DNA from: Ceratothoa steindachneri
Taxonomy: Eukaryota; Arthropoda; Malacostraca; Isopoda; Cymothoidae
Assembly (NCBI GenBank): GCA_963969495.1
Contig: OZ018321.1
Location: forward strand, 131,286,293-131,350,292
Length of the DNA stretch: 64,000 nt
Direction: 5' to 3'
Within the stretch, counting starts at the first letter, position 1, and the number at the start of each line of letters is the position of its first letter. A program made the translations under genes and the position numbers. Below, one piece after another: positions 1-11,103 of this stretch. The notes beneath the pieces were generated by a model. It worked only from the letters and a program-made list of their open reading frames with translations, had not been told where the DNA came from and searched no databases.

Positions 1-200
1 TCCCTCTGGTTCTTGAACTTGTACACCATTCTGTAGACTGCCATCCGGCTGACGTTGAGCCACTTGGCAATGTCGGATGTGTTGTGGCAATGTGCAGGAG
101 AGCAGAGATATCGAATCTTTTCACTTTCATCTCGATACACCTGCACGCGGTTGCAAAGACGTTTTAATGACACGTGGTGGAAAAGTAGAACATTAGGTTT
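1..200 (-). mobile_element. Transposase N-terminal fragment with helix-turn-helix (Tc1/mariner-like), cut by window edge
   Basis: Reading the minus strand from about 195 down to 1 gives an open frame with a helix-turn-helix-like stretch: SDIAKWLNVSRMAVYRMVYK, followed by FKNQR. A short helix, a turn and a recognition helix before a basic tail are typical of the paired-like N-terminal domain of Tc1/mariner (IS630) transposases. This domain binds the element's terminal inverted repeat. The frame leaves the window at base 1, so the catalytic DDE/D domain is not visible. The open frame on the plus strand here is a shadow. It could be another HTH protein, but the element-rich setting favours a transposon remnant. 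Confidence 0.5.
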
Positions 201-267
201 GTGTAACGAAACATTTCCTATCACACACGTACACCTCTCAAAATATCAAATACCGTAACTCCCTCCG

Positions 268-592
268 ATGGCTTCGATGAAGAGCTAGATAGCCATAATA
301 TTGCCTTCCTAACCACATAATTATTATGATTGCGCTATTGCATATAATTCTTACATTTACAGGGCCGGGCTAGAGTAAAAAAAAACATGCTTTATTCTCT
401 TCGACAAGCAGGATAACAATTAAAAAGGCCGATCGAAAGACAGTTTTTTGCTGTCTTAGTAAAGCTGGATTATGCGTTATCTTCTCAGGTATGTGGGAAG
501 AGCTCTTTCTAAGGGCTTCGATGAAGAACTATTTACCTATAAAATGGCCTTCTTAATCGAATAATTATGATTGCGCTATTGCAAATAACTTG

Positions 593-595
<3 letters not shown>
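268..595 (+). repeat. Pair of ~80-bp direct repeats
   Basis: 268-355 and 512-595 share a start (ggcttcgatgaaga) and an end (attatgattgcgctattgca), with about 80% identity between. They are offset by 244 bp. No gene is visible here. The second copy ends against the TA tract at 597. They could be halves of a small dispersed repeat. Confidence 0.5.

Positions 596-596
<1 letters not shown>

Positions 597-656
<60 letters not shown>
597..656. repeat. (TA)n microsatellite
   Basis: About 30 uninterrupted TA dinucleotides. No SINE or Penelope-like 3' end is recognisable on either side, unlike several other TA tracts in this window. Confidence 0.95.
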
Positions 657-659
<3 letters not shown>

Positions 660-749
660 GCCAAAAGTAAAAGATTAAAGCAACACTCATAGATTTATTT
701 ATATATTTAACATATTTAATTAAACTTTTTAGATTGTATCATATTTATC

Positions 750-813
750 CATAACCCTATATTTTAAGAACGAGATTTTTATCAAAGTTATTTCTAATAA
801 CTCCTTTATAAGA
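750..813 (+). repeat. Partial copy of dispersed repeat R2
   Basis: The stretch tattttaagaac through tttttatcaaagttatttctaataactcctttata matches the left part of the repeat at 11104-11556 and 45456-45822, with an internal deletion. It runs straight into the GAA array, so the microsatellite appears to have grown inside a copy of this repeat. Confidence 0.5.
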
Positions 814-1050
814 AGAAGAAGAAGAAGAAGGAGAAGAAGAAGAAGAAGAAGAAAAAGAAGAAGATGAAGATGAAGATGAAGATGAAGATGAAGATGAAGA
901 TGAAGAAGAAGAAGAAGATGAAGAAGAAGAAGATGAAGAAGAAGATGAAGATGAAGAAGAAAAAGAAGAAGAAGAAGAAGAAGAAGAAGAAGAAGAAGAA
1001 AAAGAAGAAGAAGAAGAAGAAGTAGAAGAAGAAGAAGAAGAAGAAGAAGA
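811..1050. repeat. (GAA)n / (GATGAA)n microsatellite
   Basis: About 240 bp of GAA triplets with runs of alternating GAT GAA. The minus strand reads as a poly-Phe frame and the plus strand as Glu/Asp. These frames have no flanking coding signal, so I treat them as simple-sequence artefacts. From 1051 to about 1455 I see no gene; 1120-1190 is a GC-richer patch with short hairpin potential. Confidence 0.95.
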
Positions 1051-1455
1051 AATGGGTGTTCAGGGTGTTAAAATAGAGTCTATAAAGGGGATTAAATAAG
1101 GCGGTTAAGATTAGCAAATAAGGCCGTAGGCCACACCCCGCAGGGGTGCCTCTGTAACCAAGCTCTTCCTGTTAAGGAAGAGAACAGCGGCTTGTAAATA
1201 TATATATGATAACACATGTAACAACATTTAAAAAAAAAAATGATTTTGATCCCAAAACTTTGCTCTTGTTGTTAGGGTACGGATTTTCTAATTTGCCCAT
1301 TTGGAAAATAATGATGTTATTATTATTTTTGTTAAAATGATTGATAATATGTAAAAGTTTGTAGGCTTAAATTTTTTAAAGAAGGGTAGAAAATTGTAAA
1401 TCTTATTTTTAAAAAATGGAATGTTGTTGATTAATATTTCTTTTAAGGAAACCCT

Positions 1456-1900
1456 CCAAAGTTATTTTGATTTAATGAGAAACTTTAGAATTTACAAAGC
1501 ATACTTTGGCATGCCAGTTGGGGACCAAAACAAACCCTCGGCACCTCATTTTGCTTGTGGACACTGCAAGAAAACTTTGGAGGTGAAAAAAATGGTTTGT
1601 TGTGAATAGTGAAACATTAAATGTCACAAGTATTTAAGCTATTATGTACGTTAGTTTGTAAGCCAAATGAGTAATAAGGTATATTTTTTACTTTTATAAG
1701 ATGGTATAGTTGGGTAAGAAGAGCCATGAAGTTTGCTATTCTCACGATTTGGCGTGAACCTACTGACAACTCAAGCAAGTGCTATTTCTGAATGGTGGAC
1801 CCTTCAAAACGTCGAAGTGGTAAAAATGCACCTGCTGTTTCTTAACCCGCTCTTCCATCATTTATTCCACCAGTACCACACTTTGTTGATCTTTCTGTAC
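1456..1900 (+). pseudogene. Decayed copy of a widespread arthropod repeated ORF (unknown function)
   Basis: Two conserved blocks can be read. Block 1 (1490-1585) has KAYFGMPVGDQNKPSAPHF followed by ACGHCKKTLE, with a CxxC pair. Block 2 (about 1690-1900) has RRAMKFAILTIWREPTDNSS, a KCYF segment broken by a stop, then MVDPSKRRSGKNAPAV and IPPVPH. From memory, this order (GDQxKxWAPH, CxxC, WREP, CYFC, PxPH) is a family predicted many times per genome in arthropods, copepods included; I know no assigned function. The two blocks are separated by about 100 bp with a possible donor (gag|gtgaaa) and acceptor (ttttataag), but the phases do not join cleanly. Stops in block 2 mark it as dead. A possible 3' splice site (tttcttttaag) sits just before 1459. 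Confidence 0.55.
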
Positions 1901-3429
1901 TTAGCCCCGTACGGAGCACGGCAATTTGCTTTCCTAGTCGCCTTCTGACAGGAATAAACGCCCTGTCTGGCCCCAGCTTAGCCTTTTCTCCTTCTTTCTG
2001 ACACCCTGTCTTCTTACCCTACTTCCTCACTTTCCATACAACCTCTCCCACAACTTCCTCTGGTCATCCTCTAATTTCACAGGGTAGACACCGACCAGCT
2101 TCCTCTTATCCAACAAACCTGGATTAGCACTGAGGGGGTAGGGAGAAACTCCCCCTCACCCCTAAAATCTAGTTTGAGCTGGTGGATTTTTAACAACCGG
2201 CTTCTCACTCACCATCACCTTCCTCACATACTTTTTCTCTCTCCTTTCACAGTCTATCATTTTACGCCCAGTCCAAGGTGGAGCTGCCATGCCAAAGAGC
2301 TGTCTGGCCACTGGGTTGGAGGTGTGGTCCTAAATTGCGGTAGCTGGCTTTGCCTGCCCCATTTTCACCTCTCGCAGAGTGGGCTACTGCGTGGAGTCAT
2401 GAGTGTTTGCATCCCGTGAAAATATTACGGTCACCATGCCCATGGCTGAATTTTAAAAAGTCTCTATTTACACCCCCTTCACCAGCATCAGAGTCGCTCT
2501 CTGGCACCTGGAGGAAATAAAAGGAGGTCCCACCCCCTGTGCTTTCTCAAGCGACCCCTCAAATCTCTCCCACCGGAGAGGAGGCTTACTCATTTCCTAG
2601 GCATACGGGTGCGGTGGACTCCACCTCACCTCCTTCTCTGCAGGTACCATTGGTCGACTCCTTCTTTCCAGAGACACTCTCTCCTTTTCTTTCACAGGGG
2701 ACTGCCAAAAAAGTACGCAAACGGCACAATAATGACCTATCCCGATTGGAGTGGCTCGATAGGGCCTTCCCTTAAGGGAGACAAGGGAGTGAAGACCGTG
2801 AATTCCGAAGTCATACACTCATTCTGAATTTACAAAAGGTTGGCGTACATGCCGCCATCTCTTTCCCGATGGATGCCGGTTTGCTGGCCCAAGACGAGAG
2901 AGACAAAAGGTACCTCGAATGGGATCCGTGATGTCTGGGGGGGATGGCCACCTAGAAGATCCCCTGAGATGGACATGGTCCCTGAGGTGACTCAACCCCA
3001 GACGGTAGGATCTTCCCGGTTGAACCGGGCCCGGTGCCAAGCGCAGAACCCAAGTCTTCCTCTGTGCAAGCTCTTCCTCAGACAGCTCGTGTCCCCGAGT
3101 CCTCACAAGGAGAAGAAGGATCTCCACCCCAGCTGGTGCCCCTGTGACAGCCAAGGCCTTCTCCATTTCAAAGAAAGATCTTGGTGAGGCCGGTCAATCT
3201 GGCCTATGGGCGCCTTCACGCGTAGTAGAGAAGCGAGTTCATTCCCTACACTATTCTCCTAAAATGAAAAACAGGAGGACGCGGGAGCCACCGAAACGAA
3301 CGGGTCTGCTGCCTTTTCGGTAAGCGCCCAAGCCGAGATCGGCACATCGGGCTCCAGTGCTCCCTCGGGTAGGGAGTTCCAGACTAAGAGGAAAAGTCCA
3401 CAGAGCAGAGCCTTGATTACGTTGGGGGA

Positions 3430-4580
3430 CCCTCATTCAGAGATTACTTCACGTTTTCGAGAACGCTGGCTTGAAATGCTTTCTCGTAATTCACTCCACT
3501 GATGGTGGCATTTTTTCCAAGGGCAACATAATCCAACAAAGGAGAGCAGTATCTAGTGTGATTGGTAGAAAGCCGAAGCTGATCCGTTCCTCGGACGGAA
3601 TTCTTCTTGCAAATACATCGACTTACTCTGAGGCGGCCATGATTAGTGCTCCTTGAGAACTTGATGGCACACTGGTGAGTGTGACGTCGCACTCAACCAT
3701 GAACTTCGTGAAAGGAGTGGTTTATACGAGAAACTCGTGTACTTCCTCATAGATCACATCACTTTATATCTGGCCAACCATGGAGCAGTCAAGGTCGAAC
3801 GTGTGATGAGAAAACAGGGAGGTGCCTCGAGACCAACCCCTACACTCTTCGTTACATTCGACTGTAACAAGCTCCCTGAGTCAGTTTGTGCCGGTTGGTA
3901 ACACAACCGCATAAAGCCATTAGTGTCACTGCCGTGGAGGTGCTACTACTGCCACCGCTTCGGCCATATGAATCGCTCCGGTCGACGTGCAAAATCGGCT
4001 TCACACGATAAGTCTGAATCGTGTGTTGCCAAGTGAGCCAATTGCAGAGAGCCACACCCATATTCTTCAAAGCAACGTAGTGCGTATCTCCTTGGGAAGA
4101 AAATCCTGGATGTTCAAACCCAGCATCGTCTCTCATTTCGCGAGGATAAGGACTTGATCTTGGCGTGCCCTGTGCTGTCTGAGACGTCCTATTTCTCAAT
4201 GTTAAGAAAGAAACCCTTTGCTCCTAGCCTCTCCAGGCCTACGTGCCCATTCGGAACTCTTCTGCGGGTTCTACTCACCCCTGAGCGCTCCCGTGGTAAA
4301 GCTGGTGGCACAAAGGGTAAACACCCACACCCAGCTAAAACCAGGGCTCATTTCCTTTACCCAGCGTGACTGTTTCCCGAAAGGCGAGTCGTTACAATCA
4401 CAGGAGGCAACACCTATGAAGTTGGTCATGAGGTCATCTTCCGTGTTTTCTAAATCTGCCGCCCCAAAAGAGGACAGCACTAAAAGAGCTTTGGATCCTA
4501 CCCACACACCGAGGGCTAGGATAGGTGACTTGAACGCGGTGGATTCTCCAAAGAAGGGACCCACCTGCCTAAGGTTTTGA
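3430..4580 (+). pseudogene. LINE ORF1 (gag-like) with degenerate CCHC zinc knuckles
   Basis: Fragments in shifting frames include a KCFLVIHSTDGG block (~3475), a SDGILLANTSTYSEAA block (~3590) and STMNFVKGVVYTRN (~3700). A zinc-knuckle stretch CYYCHRFGHMNRSG (~3945) has its fourth ligand mutated (Cys to Gly), and a second cysteine cluster follows. ORF1 proteins of I, R1, Jockey and LOA-type LINEs bind RNA through such knuckles. Several in-frame stops show it is non-functional. Similarity was judged by recall of the family pattern. Confidence 0.65.
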
Positions 4581-4754
4581 GGCGGAGGGAGTAAAAGACT
4601 CGCATGGCGAGCCATCCTTCTCCGATAAGTCCTCGAAGGTGACAGCACCTTCAATGCATTGTATGGCCAAGAGCGCCCGGAGTTCTACCCCGCAGGAAGC
4701 GTATGTCCATTCCCGTGAGGGCCTTCTCTTCGAACAGGGCCCCCACATCTCCTC

Positions 4755-5400
4755 CGAACTAGGACTGGAGGGCATATTCCTTCAATGGAATTGCCGCGGA
4801 CTCCGGACGACTGAGAGGAGCTGCGGAGGCTCGTCTCCGACCGTTTTCCCTTAGCTATCCTTTTGCATGAGACCATGCTGGGCGCGTGCTACCGACCCAC
4901 TCTCTCGAGTGGGAGGATGTGCTATTGTCACCCGAATGATGTCTCCGTCCTTCTATTTGTTTTGAATACTTCCTTTCATGCAGTAGCTGTGCTGCTGCAC
5001 CTGGATGGGAGCTAAAATGTTATTTCTGCGTACATTCTACTGACAGCTGACTTCAACGCATGAAAATTCCGCCACATCGTGGCATGGTTCCCGAGGACAT
5101 CTCTCTTGCTCGGGGATGTGAACGGTAGACACCTCTTCTGAAGAGACTACTCGATCAATCCCAGGGGTCAGGTCCTTGCCAACTTGATCGACAAGCTGGA
5201 GATAGGTGTCGTAAATGTGGATGGGTTTACGCATCACAGCCCGAGAACCACTTTATTTTCTCTATTGGTATATCTTTGTGCACTCCGAATGCACGGCCTG
5301 ATTTTGGGTAGGGGGTATTCGATGATCTCCATAGTATTGATCACATTCCTATTCAAATATCATTTTCTGGGCCACTGCCGCCTGAGAGCTTTCTACGATG
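4755..5400 (+). pseudogene. LINE apurinic-type endonuclease domain, broken
   Basis: The domain opens with IFLQWNCRGLR (~4777), the standard first motif of APE-type LINE endonucleases. A second block, RRLVSDRFPLAILLHETMLG, lies at ~4825 in another frame. LLGDVNGRHLF (~5110) matches the GDFNARH motif with one substitution. NPRGQVLANLIDKLEIGVVN and THHSPRTT (~5160-5250) follow, and the catalytic-core-like S.H region is blurred. Multiple frameshifts separate these blocks. In an active element this enzyme makes the target nick. Confidence 0.7.
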
Positions 5401-5909
5401 GTGCTTGGCACGGGCGCGGTGATCTGTATTTCAGAAAATGACTGATTTCTCTTCTCAGTCGAGGAGTTTAGATGAGGCCGTTTAGTTCTTTATCGCCGTG
5501 GGCCTGGATACTATTCTAAAAACGTCTGCCCGTTTTGCACGCCGACTGCTTCCGTAGTGGTCATTTAAGTGTGAGGTTGTCGTTGAGCTAGGGCTAGGTT
5601 CCGGTATGTTTCGAAGCATGCCTACCCCTCTTTCTGACAAGCATATGTGTATTCACTTAACGGTATAACCAGCCTAGCAGAATTGTGAAAGCGAGCCAAA
5701 AGGATTTGTGAAAAGTTTTCGCCGGACACTTTCCTGTTATCTGGGAGAATGGGACCGCAACCTCGGACCCTGAGTCTGTGGCGGAATCCTTTGCTACAGC
5801 TTTGTCCGCATTTTATAGCCGAGATGGTGCTCTGCCAGCATTATGCGTTTCGTGATTTCGTGGAAGGTCGTCGACTCGACTTTATTCCAGAGGCGGAGAA
5901 CCCTTCAAC

Positions 5910-6910
5910 GACAGGTATATATTGAGTGAGTTGTGTTCCGCTCTCGATTTGTTCGCGGCCACCGCCCCTGGTCCGGACGGTCTCACGTACGCCATGCCTC
6001 GACACCTAGGTGATCAAGGCATGGCTTTTCTGTTAGATTTGTTCAACAGGATCTGGGTAAAGGGTATCTTCCTTGACTCCTGGCGAATCGCTACTGTGCT
6101 CGCTTTTCGCAAACTGGGGAGAGATCTCTCTATTCCGGCCAGCTTCTGCCCAATTTCTCTAATCTTCGGAGTGCGCAAGTTGATGGATAAATTGATACAT
6201 GTTAGATTAGACTTTTTTCTGGACAGTAAAAAGCCATCTATCTTCTACAAAGTGCGGCTTCCACAAGTTCCACTCCACGACGGATGTTCTGCTCCGACCG
6301 GAAAATGCCATCTTCGAGGCCTTCCTTCCTAGACAGCACTACGTCTCGCTTTTTTCGATCTGGCGAAGGCCTATGATACCACATGGAGATATGATATCAT
6401 GGAGAATCTCTAAAAGATGGATGAAGGGGGGACGCCTCCCAATCTTTATATTTGAATTTGTTAGAGATCCTCGATTCCGCGTACTATTGAGGGAGACCTC
6501 TGCGGTCCAATGGAGCAGGAAGAAGGAGTCCCGCTGTAAAGTGTCCTCAGTGTAAGACGCTTTGCTCTGAGCATCAACGGCATCACTTCGGTGCTGTCGG
6601 AAGATGTTCTCGCTTCACCCTACTCACCCTACATGGAAAACCTTTTTTCTTTTTGCGCGGTCAGATGCCAACTCTGGAACGTCTAATCCAACAGGCTCTC
6701 AACCGCGGCGTCTCTCGCTATAACAAAGCACACAGGCTTCGGGTTTCTTTCGCTAAGTCTAAGGTGGTGAACTTGGGCCACCACCTACGGCTCCACCCTG
6801 ACCCAGACTTTTTTCTAAATGGGGTTCGCCTGGAAGTGGTGTACTCCCACAGTTTCAATGGTCTTGTATTTGAGCGAAGCTCACCTCGGTGGCTTATATC
6901 GTAGCCTTAG
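5910..6910 (+). pseudogene. LINE reverse transcriptase domain, broken and active-site mutated
   Basis: The segment ATAPGPDGLTYAMPRHL (~5960) is the RT finger motif. Next come IPASFCPISLIFGVRKLMDK (~6130) and the motif A block VSLFFDLAKAYDTTWRYDIM (~6335), where the first catalytic Asp is kept. Where YVDD is expected the sequence reads YMENLFSFC (~6630), so both catalytic Asp residues are lost. The thumb-side block with HPDPDFFLNGVRLEVV lies at ~6795. The copy cannot be active. Confidence 0.75.
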
Positions 6911-7399
6911 GCCTTGTTGTTCCCGCACCTTGGATATTCTTCATTTCGTGACGTTCTGCGCCTGGAACGCTGATATAGCTACTGCTGTCGTTAAAAACTC
7001 GACTACGGTGCGAATTTTATGCATCCATAGGCAATCATGTATAGCGGAAGGTGGAGTCGATCCACTACACTAGCCATCTCCTGGTGACGCTGCCTATGGC
7101 GCAGAGACTAGCCAGTCTTACCCAAGGCCCTTTGGGTTTAGAGCTACGAAACTCCTTCGTGAGCTCAGTATTGCTCTCAGGCCGGTGGCGTCCCTGGTTC
7201 TGCCTAGGACCGTACCCTGGAAGCTACGACCTTTGACTATTTGTCACCACGCCTCTGCTTCCTAAGCTTCTACAGCGCCGAGGTTATTGCGTTCGGCCCT
7301 TTGATATCACATTTCGTGTCACGCTGGACCCAAGCCACTTTATGAGATGGCTCCAAGTCTTAAGAAGGGGTTGGTTTCCACGTCGTATCCCCTCTTTTT

Positions 7400-7745
7400 G
7401 AAGTAAGCGGCGCTCTGCCTGGTAGTGTATCTGTCTTCACGCCTGAGCTGTTTGCTATACCCTGCTCGGTACGGGAGATAACACAACGTGCCCGGTTCGG
7501 AGACCAGATTGTGATTTATACCGACTCATAAAGCGCCCTGAGTGCTCTCGGGGCAGTGAAATCTCCGCATCCTCTGGTTCGCAATATCTGTGATGCCACG
7601 GTTTTGGCGAGCCGGGTGGATGTTGAGATTATCTTCGGCTGGGTCCCTGGACATGGAGGAATTCCTGAGAATGAGCGCGCCGATGAGGACGCCAGACTCC
7701 GCGAGAACTGGGCAACCAGACTAGCGTTTTGCTCTTCCCCACAAT
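7400..7745 (+). pseudogene. LINE RNase H domain, broken
   Basis: The blocks are ELFAIPCSVREITQRA (~7445), VIYTDS followed by a stop and ALSALG (~7510), and EIIFGWVPGHGGIPENERAD (~7625). TDS and WVPGHxGIPxNExAD are the signature motifs of the RNase H domain in I/LOA-type LINEs, where it removes RNA from the RNA-DNA hybrid. The in-frame stop after TDS confirms decay. The domain directly follows the RT, which supports one original ORF2. Confidence 0.75.
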
Positions 7746-8390
7746 GATTACATGGCAGTTATACGGTCTACCATCCAGGTGGTTAGGCAAAGAAGATGGG
7801 AGACCGTCAAGGAGAACTTCAAGTCACATGCCATTGCGCCGCGACTGTTCCCATGGGCCTACACCCCAATGCCGTGACGGCTTCATGTTGCTTTCTCTCG
7901 TCTTCAAGTTGAACGCACTCATGAGACGCATCACTATTTGATGGAGCTTTCGCCTGCGCCTTATTGTGACGACTGATTTGTCCCCCAGACTGTACGGCAC
8001 ATTCCTTTTTAATGTCCCAGTCTGGTTGATCTTCGCGCACGTTACCTTTCCTGGTACCGGCATAAGCGGGTCTGATACCGCTTATTCCTTGTACTCTGGA
8101 CTGATTTGCGCAAACTGACTTGTGGACTATATGACTTTCTGGAGGAGGCTGGCCTCTTCCACTTTATTTTACTGCTTTTTGTCGGTCGCTTGTTTCTGCG
8201 CCGGGACTTGGCGGGCCTATCCCCGATGCCGGAGTGCGCTTCTTTTCTGTCTCTTTTTTGCTCTTTTATTTTTTATTTATTGTTGTTGTTGTTTGTTGTT
8301 TCTTTTAGCCTGTTCTGATCCTTTCTCTTTCTTTTTTATCTTTGTTGTGTTATTTGCATATTGTTTTTAATCTAGCCTAGTAGTAAGGTT
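7746..8390 (+). pseudogene. LINE ORF2 C-terminal region and 3' UTR
   Basis: Broken frames include THETHHYLMELSPAPYCDD (~7918), then TVRHIPF and PSLVDLRARYLSWY. This resembles the cysteine/histidine-containing tail found after RNase H in many arthropod LINEs. From about 8225 the sequence becomes T-rich with TTG repeats and no coding signal, the likely 3' UTR. Confidence 0.6.
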
Positions 8391-8424
8391 TAATTTGAGT
8401 ACGGCAGCTTTGGCCCATCAGGCA

Positions 8425-9690
8425 TCGTCAGATGACCTCTTAAAATTTGAAAGATTTCCTGTACCCAACCCTCAGAATGAAATAAGCCAACCTCAGAAGA
8501 AAGCAACAATTCAGAAGCTGAAAAGATCAGTGAAAATGGAGACTACTGTGTTAAAGATATGGCTGTTGAGAAGAATCCATATTATCTAAACCAACCAAAG
8601 AGACATCAATGACCTTGTCAGAGATGTTGCCTTGTTAAAGTCAAATAATAAGCTTTTGATTTTCAAGAACAAAGACTGTGAGTTATGGATGAAAATATCT
8701 AAGGAACAAGCCAAAGGAAATGTTATAAACATTTCTCAAGATTCTTTTCTCTTCAAGCTGGGCTATGCTCCCACAATGTTATATCTGGTCTGTTTGATGA
8801 AATTGGAACTACATGTAATCCAAATGAATGAAGGCTCTTTATTGACAGCTCCTCAATAAGCATTTAAAGATGTACTTCTCCATAATTTGAATAAGCCTCC
8901 ATCCATTCCTTAGCTCATTCATTACATATCAAAGAGGAATACAACGATGTCATACTCCCGTTACAAGCTTCTATTTTTAAGGACTATGACTCGTAATCGT
9001 TTAGAGATTTCAAAATGGTAGCATTTTGATGGCTCTCCAGGAAGCTTTTACAAAGTTTCCATGTCATCTCTGTCTTTGGAACAGGAGAGATACCACATGA
9101 ACTGTTAGCCACAAATGACTGAGTTATCTGTCGGAGGGCATAATGTCCCTCCAAAAGGTGTTATTTCCAACCATGAATTTAAAAACTTGGTCTTATGAAG
9201 GAGTTTGTTAGAGCTCTTAACAATGAGTCTTTAGGATTCAAGTACCTTCAAAATTTCTTTCCCAAACTCTCTGAGGCAAAGGTATAAGCTGTTGTCTATG
9301 TTGGACCACAAATCAGGAAAACCATAGTGCTGAGAATTCCCCGAAATGCTTCCTTTAAAGGAAAATGAAGGCTGGAAGAGTTTTACCTTTGTGTGTCCAG
9401 GTGTTTTGGGCAACCTCATGGCTGAAAATAATTATGTGGAACTGGTCGAGAACTTAGTGAAAATCTATGGCCAAATGGGCTGCAGGTTTTACCTGACGCT
9501 GCAAATATTTGAAGCCAATCTTGAAAAAATTAAGAAAAATAAAGGAGCATAGTGAGAAGAGCAAGGGGAGCGTTTCTATCAAGATATACTGAACATATAT
9601 ACCAAAGAGTATACAATCAAAACATGATGGGACTTTAGGGGATTGTACATACAGAAATTGAGGAAACTGATCTCTTCTCTAACATTTTAA
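8425..9690 (+). pseudogene. Decayed copy of a second repeated arthropod ORF family (unknown function)
   Basis: Recognisable blocks in order are NQRDINDLVRDVALLKSNNK (~8593), LLHNLNKPPSIP (~8874), GWKSFTFVCPGVLGNLMA (~9370), NYVELVENLVKIYGQMGCRF (~9432) and EEQGERFYQDILNIY (~9555). From memory, DLNDLVRDLxLSK ... PSIPLAHS ... YxELVExLxxxYxxMGC ... YSEEQGERFHQDI is a recurrent, high-copy predicted protein in arthropod and some cnidarian genomes with no named domain, probably element-derived. This copy has many stops and frameshifts. 9691-10587 shows no gene. Confidence 0.55.
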
Positions 9691-10404
9691 TTTCTCTTAT
9701 ATATTTATGCTAAAGGTTTCAATAAAATTGAATAAATTTAACTCTGTGTTTTTGGTTTTAGTCCTACAATGGATGCAAAACCAAAAGTTGCTTATTTTCT
9801 GTAAAACATTCCTCATACAAACCACAAAAGCAAAGTTTAAAATAAATAATAGCTATTTTCTAGTTTTGCAACAAAAGGAGTTTTCTAAATCAGAACTTAT
9901 CCAATCTTTCTTATCGTTCAGGTTAAAGTTATAACTAAAACTAAACAGCTTACAAAATTACCTAGAGCACAAATCCATCTTGTGTAGAGCCAAGGTTTAT
10001 CACAAATCGAAATTCCTAAACAAATGAAATGTTCAAGATGTTATCTAAACCGCTATAAAACTATACCAGGAAACCAAGAACTTTATCTCAAAGAAGTGAA
10101 GTGAAAGAAAAGGTTTTACAAACCTGAAAAAGCTTCACTACGGAATCGCAGAAAAGCACTTTTTGAACTTGCTGAGGAGTTCAGTAAAGGTTGACGTTCA
10201 AAAATATCACACAGGACAGCTAGAACTAGACTTAAAGATCAAAGGTTAAAAAGATTCAAAGCGAGAAAGAAACAAACGGATATCTGAGGTTAATAGGATC
10301 TCCAGTGGGCCAAAGATCACAAAAAGGGACACACGAGTATAAACACTAGTCTAAAGGTTCAAACATAGATTTGATTGTATTAAAAGGCAAAAACACTCGT
10401 GAAC

Positions 10405-10465
10405 CAGTCTTTCCTTATTCCTTTGGGTTATTGAGTATTTACTGTGTCACGTGTATTGTGATTTC
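10405..10465 (+). repeat. Extra copy of the SINE 3'-tail segment
   Basis: The segment cagtctttccttattcctttgggttattgag ... gtgtcacgtg recurs at 10777-10825, just before the TA tract that ends the SINE there. This looks like the end of an earlier insertion or a tandem partial copy. Confidence 0.5.
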
Positions 10466-10587
10466 CAGTTCATTTACGAAGCACATGTGTTCCTCTTACT
10501 AACAATTTCTTCTTTAACATAGAGGAACAGACCTACCTACACTGCATGTCTTATAAGCCTTTCTCGAAGCGTCCCTTTTTGCGGAAA

Positions 10588-10822
10588 TGGCCTGTAGCTT
10601 ATTCGCTAGAGCCTGCTTGAGGATGGCATAGGTTCAAACCACAACCATTTTTCGCTTTCATTAACAGGTAAAAGTTTTTATATTATTTTATCATGTTTAA
10701 TAGCTCTATCTTCCTTCTTTCTTTATCTATATTTCATACTTTTTTTTGTCCTATTAAATGGCCAAAGCAATTGTGATTCAGTCTTTCCTTATTTATGTGG
10801 GTTATTAAGAATCTAGTGTCAC

Positions 10823-10860
<38 letters not shown>

Positions 10861-10862
10861 GC

Positions 10863-10940
<78 letters not shown>
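10588..10940 (+). mobile_element. tRNA-headed SINE ending in an interrupted (TA)n tract
   Basis: The head (about 10590-10640) has an A-box-like tagcttattcgctagagc and a B-box ggttcaaacc, the internal RNA polymerase III promoter pair of tRNA-derived SINEs. A T-rich body follows, with the tail segment ending gtgtcacg and then a TA tract (10824-10940, broken once by ttatgcat near 10860). The copy at 16612-16942 has the same order: head, T-rich body, cacgtgtca-like motif, TA tract. SINEs are non-coding retroposons mobilised by LINE enzymes. The head is too degenerate to fold as a tRNA gene. Confidence 0.55.
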
Positions 10941-10941
<1 letters not shown>

Positions 10942-11103
10942 GGTGGGTGGAAACATATATTCGTACTAATAACGAGTCAAGTATCCAAATATCTTACTAC
11001 TTTTGAAATGAACTAACCCCAACTTCAATTGAATTACCATAAAATTTAATTTATTCATATTAAATATTTTGTAAAAGTATTCTTTCATGATAAGTAATGA
11101 TCA

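Larger units (their letters stand above)
2600..8390 (+). mobile_element. Degenerate non-LTR retrotransposon (LINE with gag, APE endonuclease, RT and RNase H; I/LOA-like)
   Basis: Broken plus-strand frames give, in order, a gag-like ORF1 with zinc knuckle, an apurinic-type endonuclease, a reverse transcriptase, an RNase H and a conserved C-terminal region. This is the layout of RNase H-bearing LINE clades such as I and LOA. Such elements nick DNA and prime reverse transcription on the cut end. Every domain carries stops and frameshifts, so this is an old dead copy. Base composition is clearly GC-richer than the flanks. The 5' limit is uncertain: 1901-2599 is similar in composition but shows nothing I can assign. 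The 3' end, rich in TTG and TTT runs, fades near 8390. Confidence 0.8.

Noticed and set aside
806..1117. 103-codon poly-Phe frame on the minus strand
   Set aside because: It is only the translation of the GAA/GAT microsatellite and has no flanking coding sequence.
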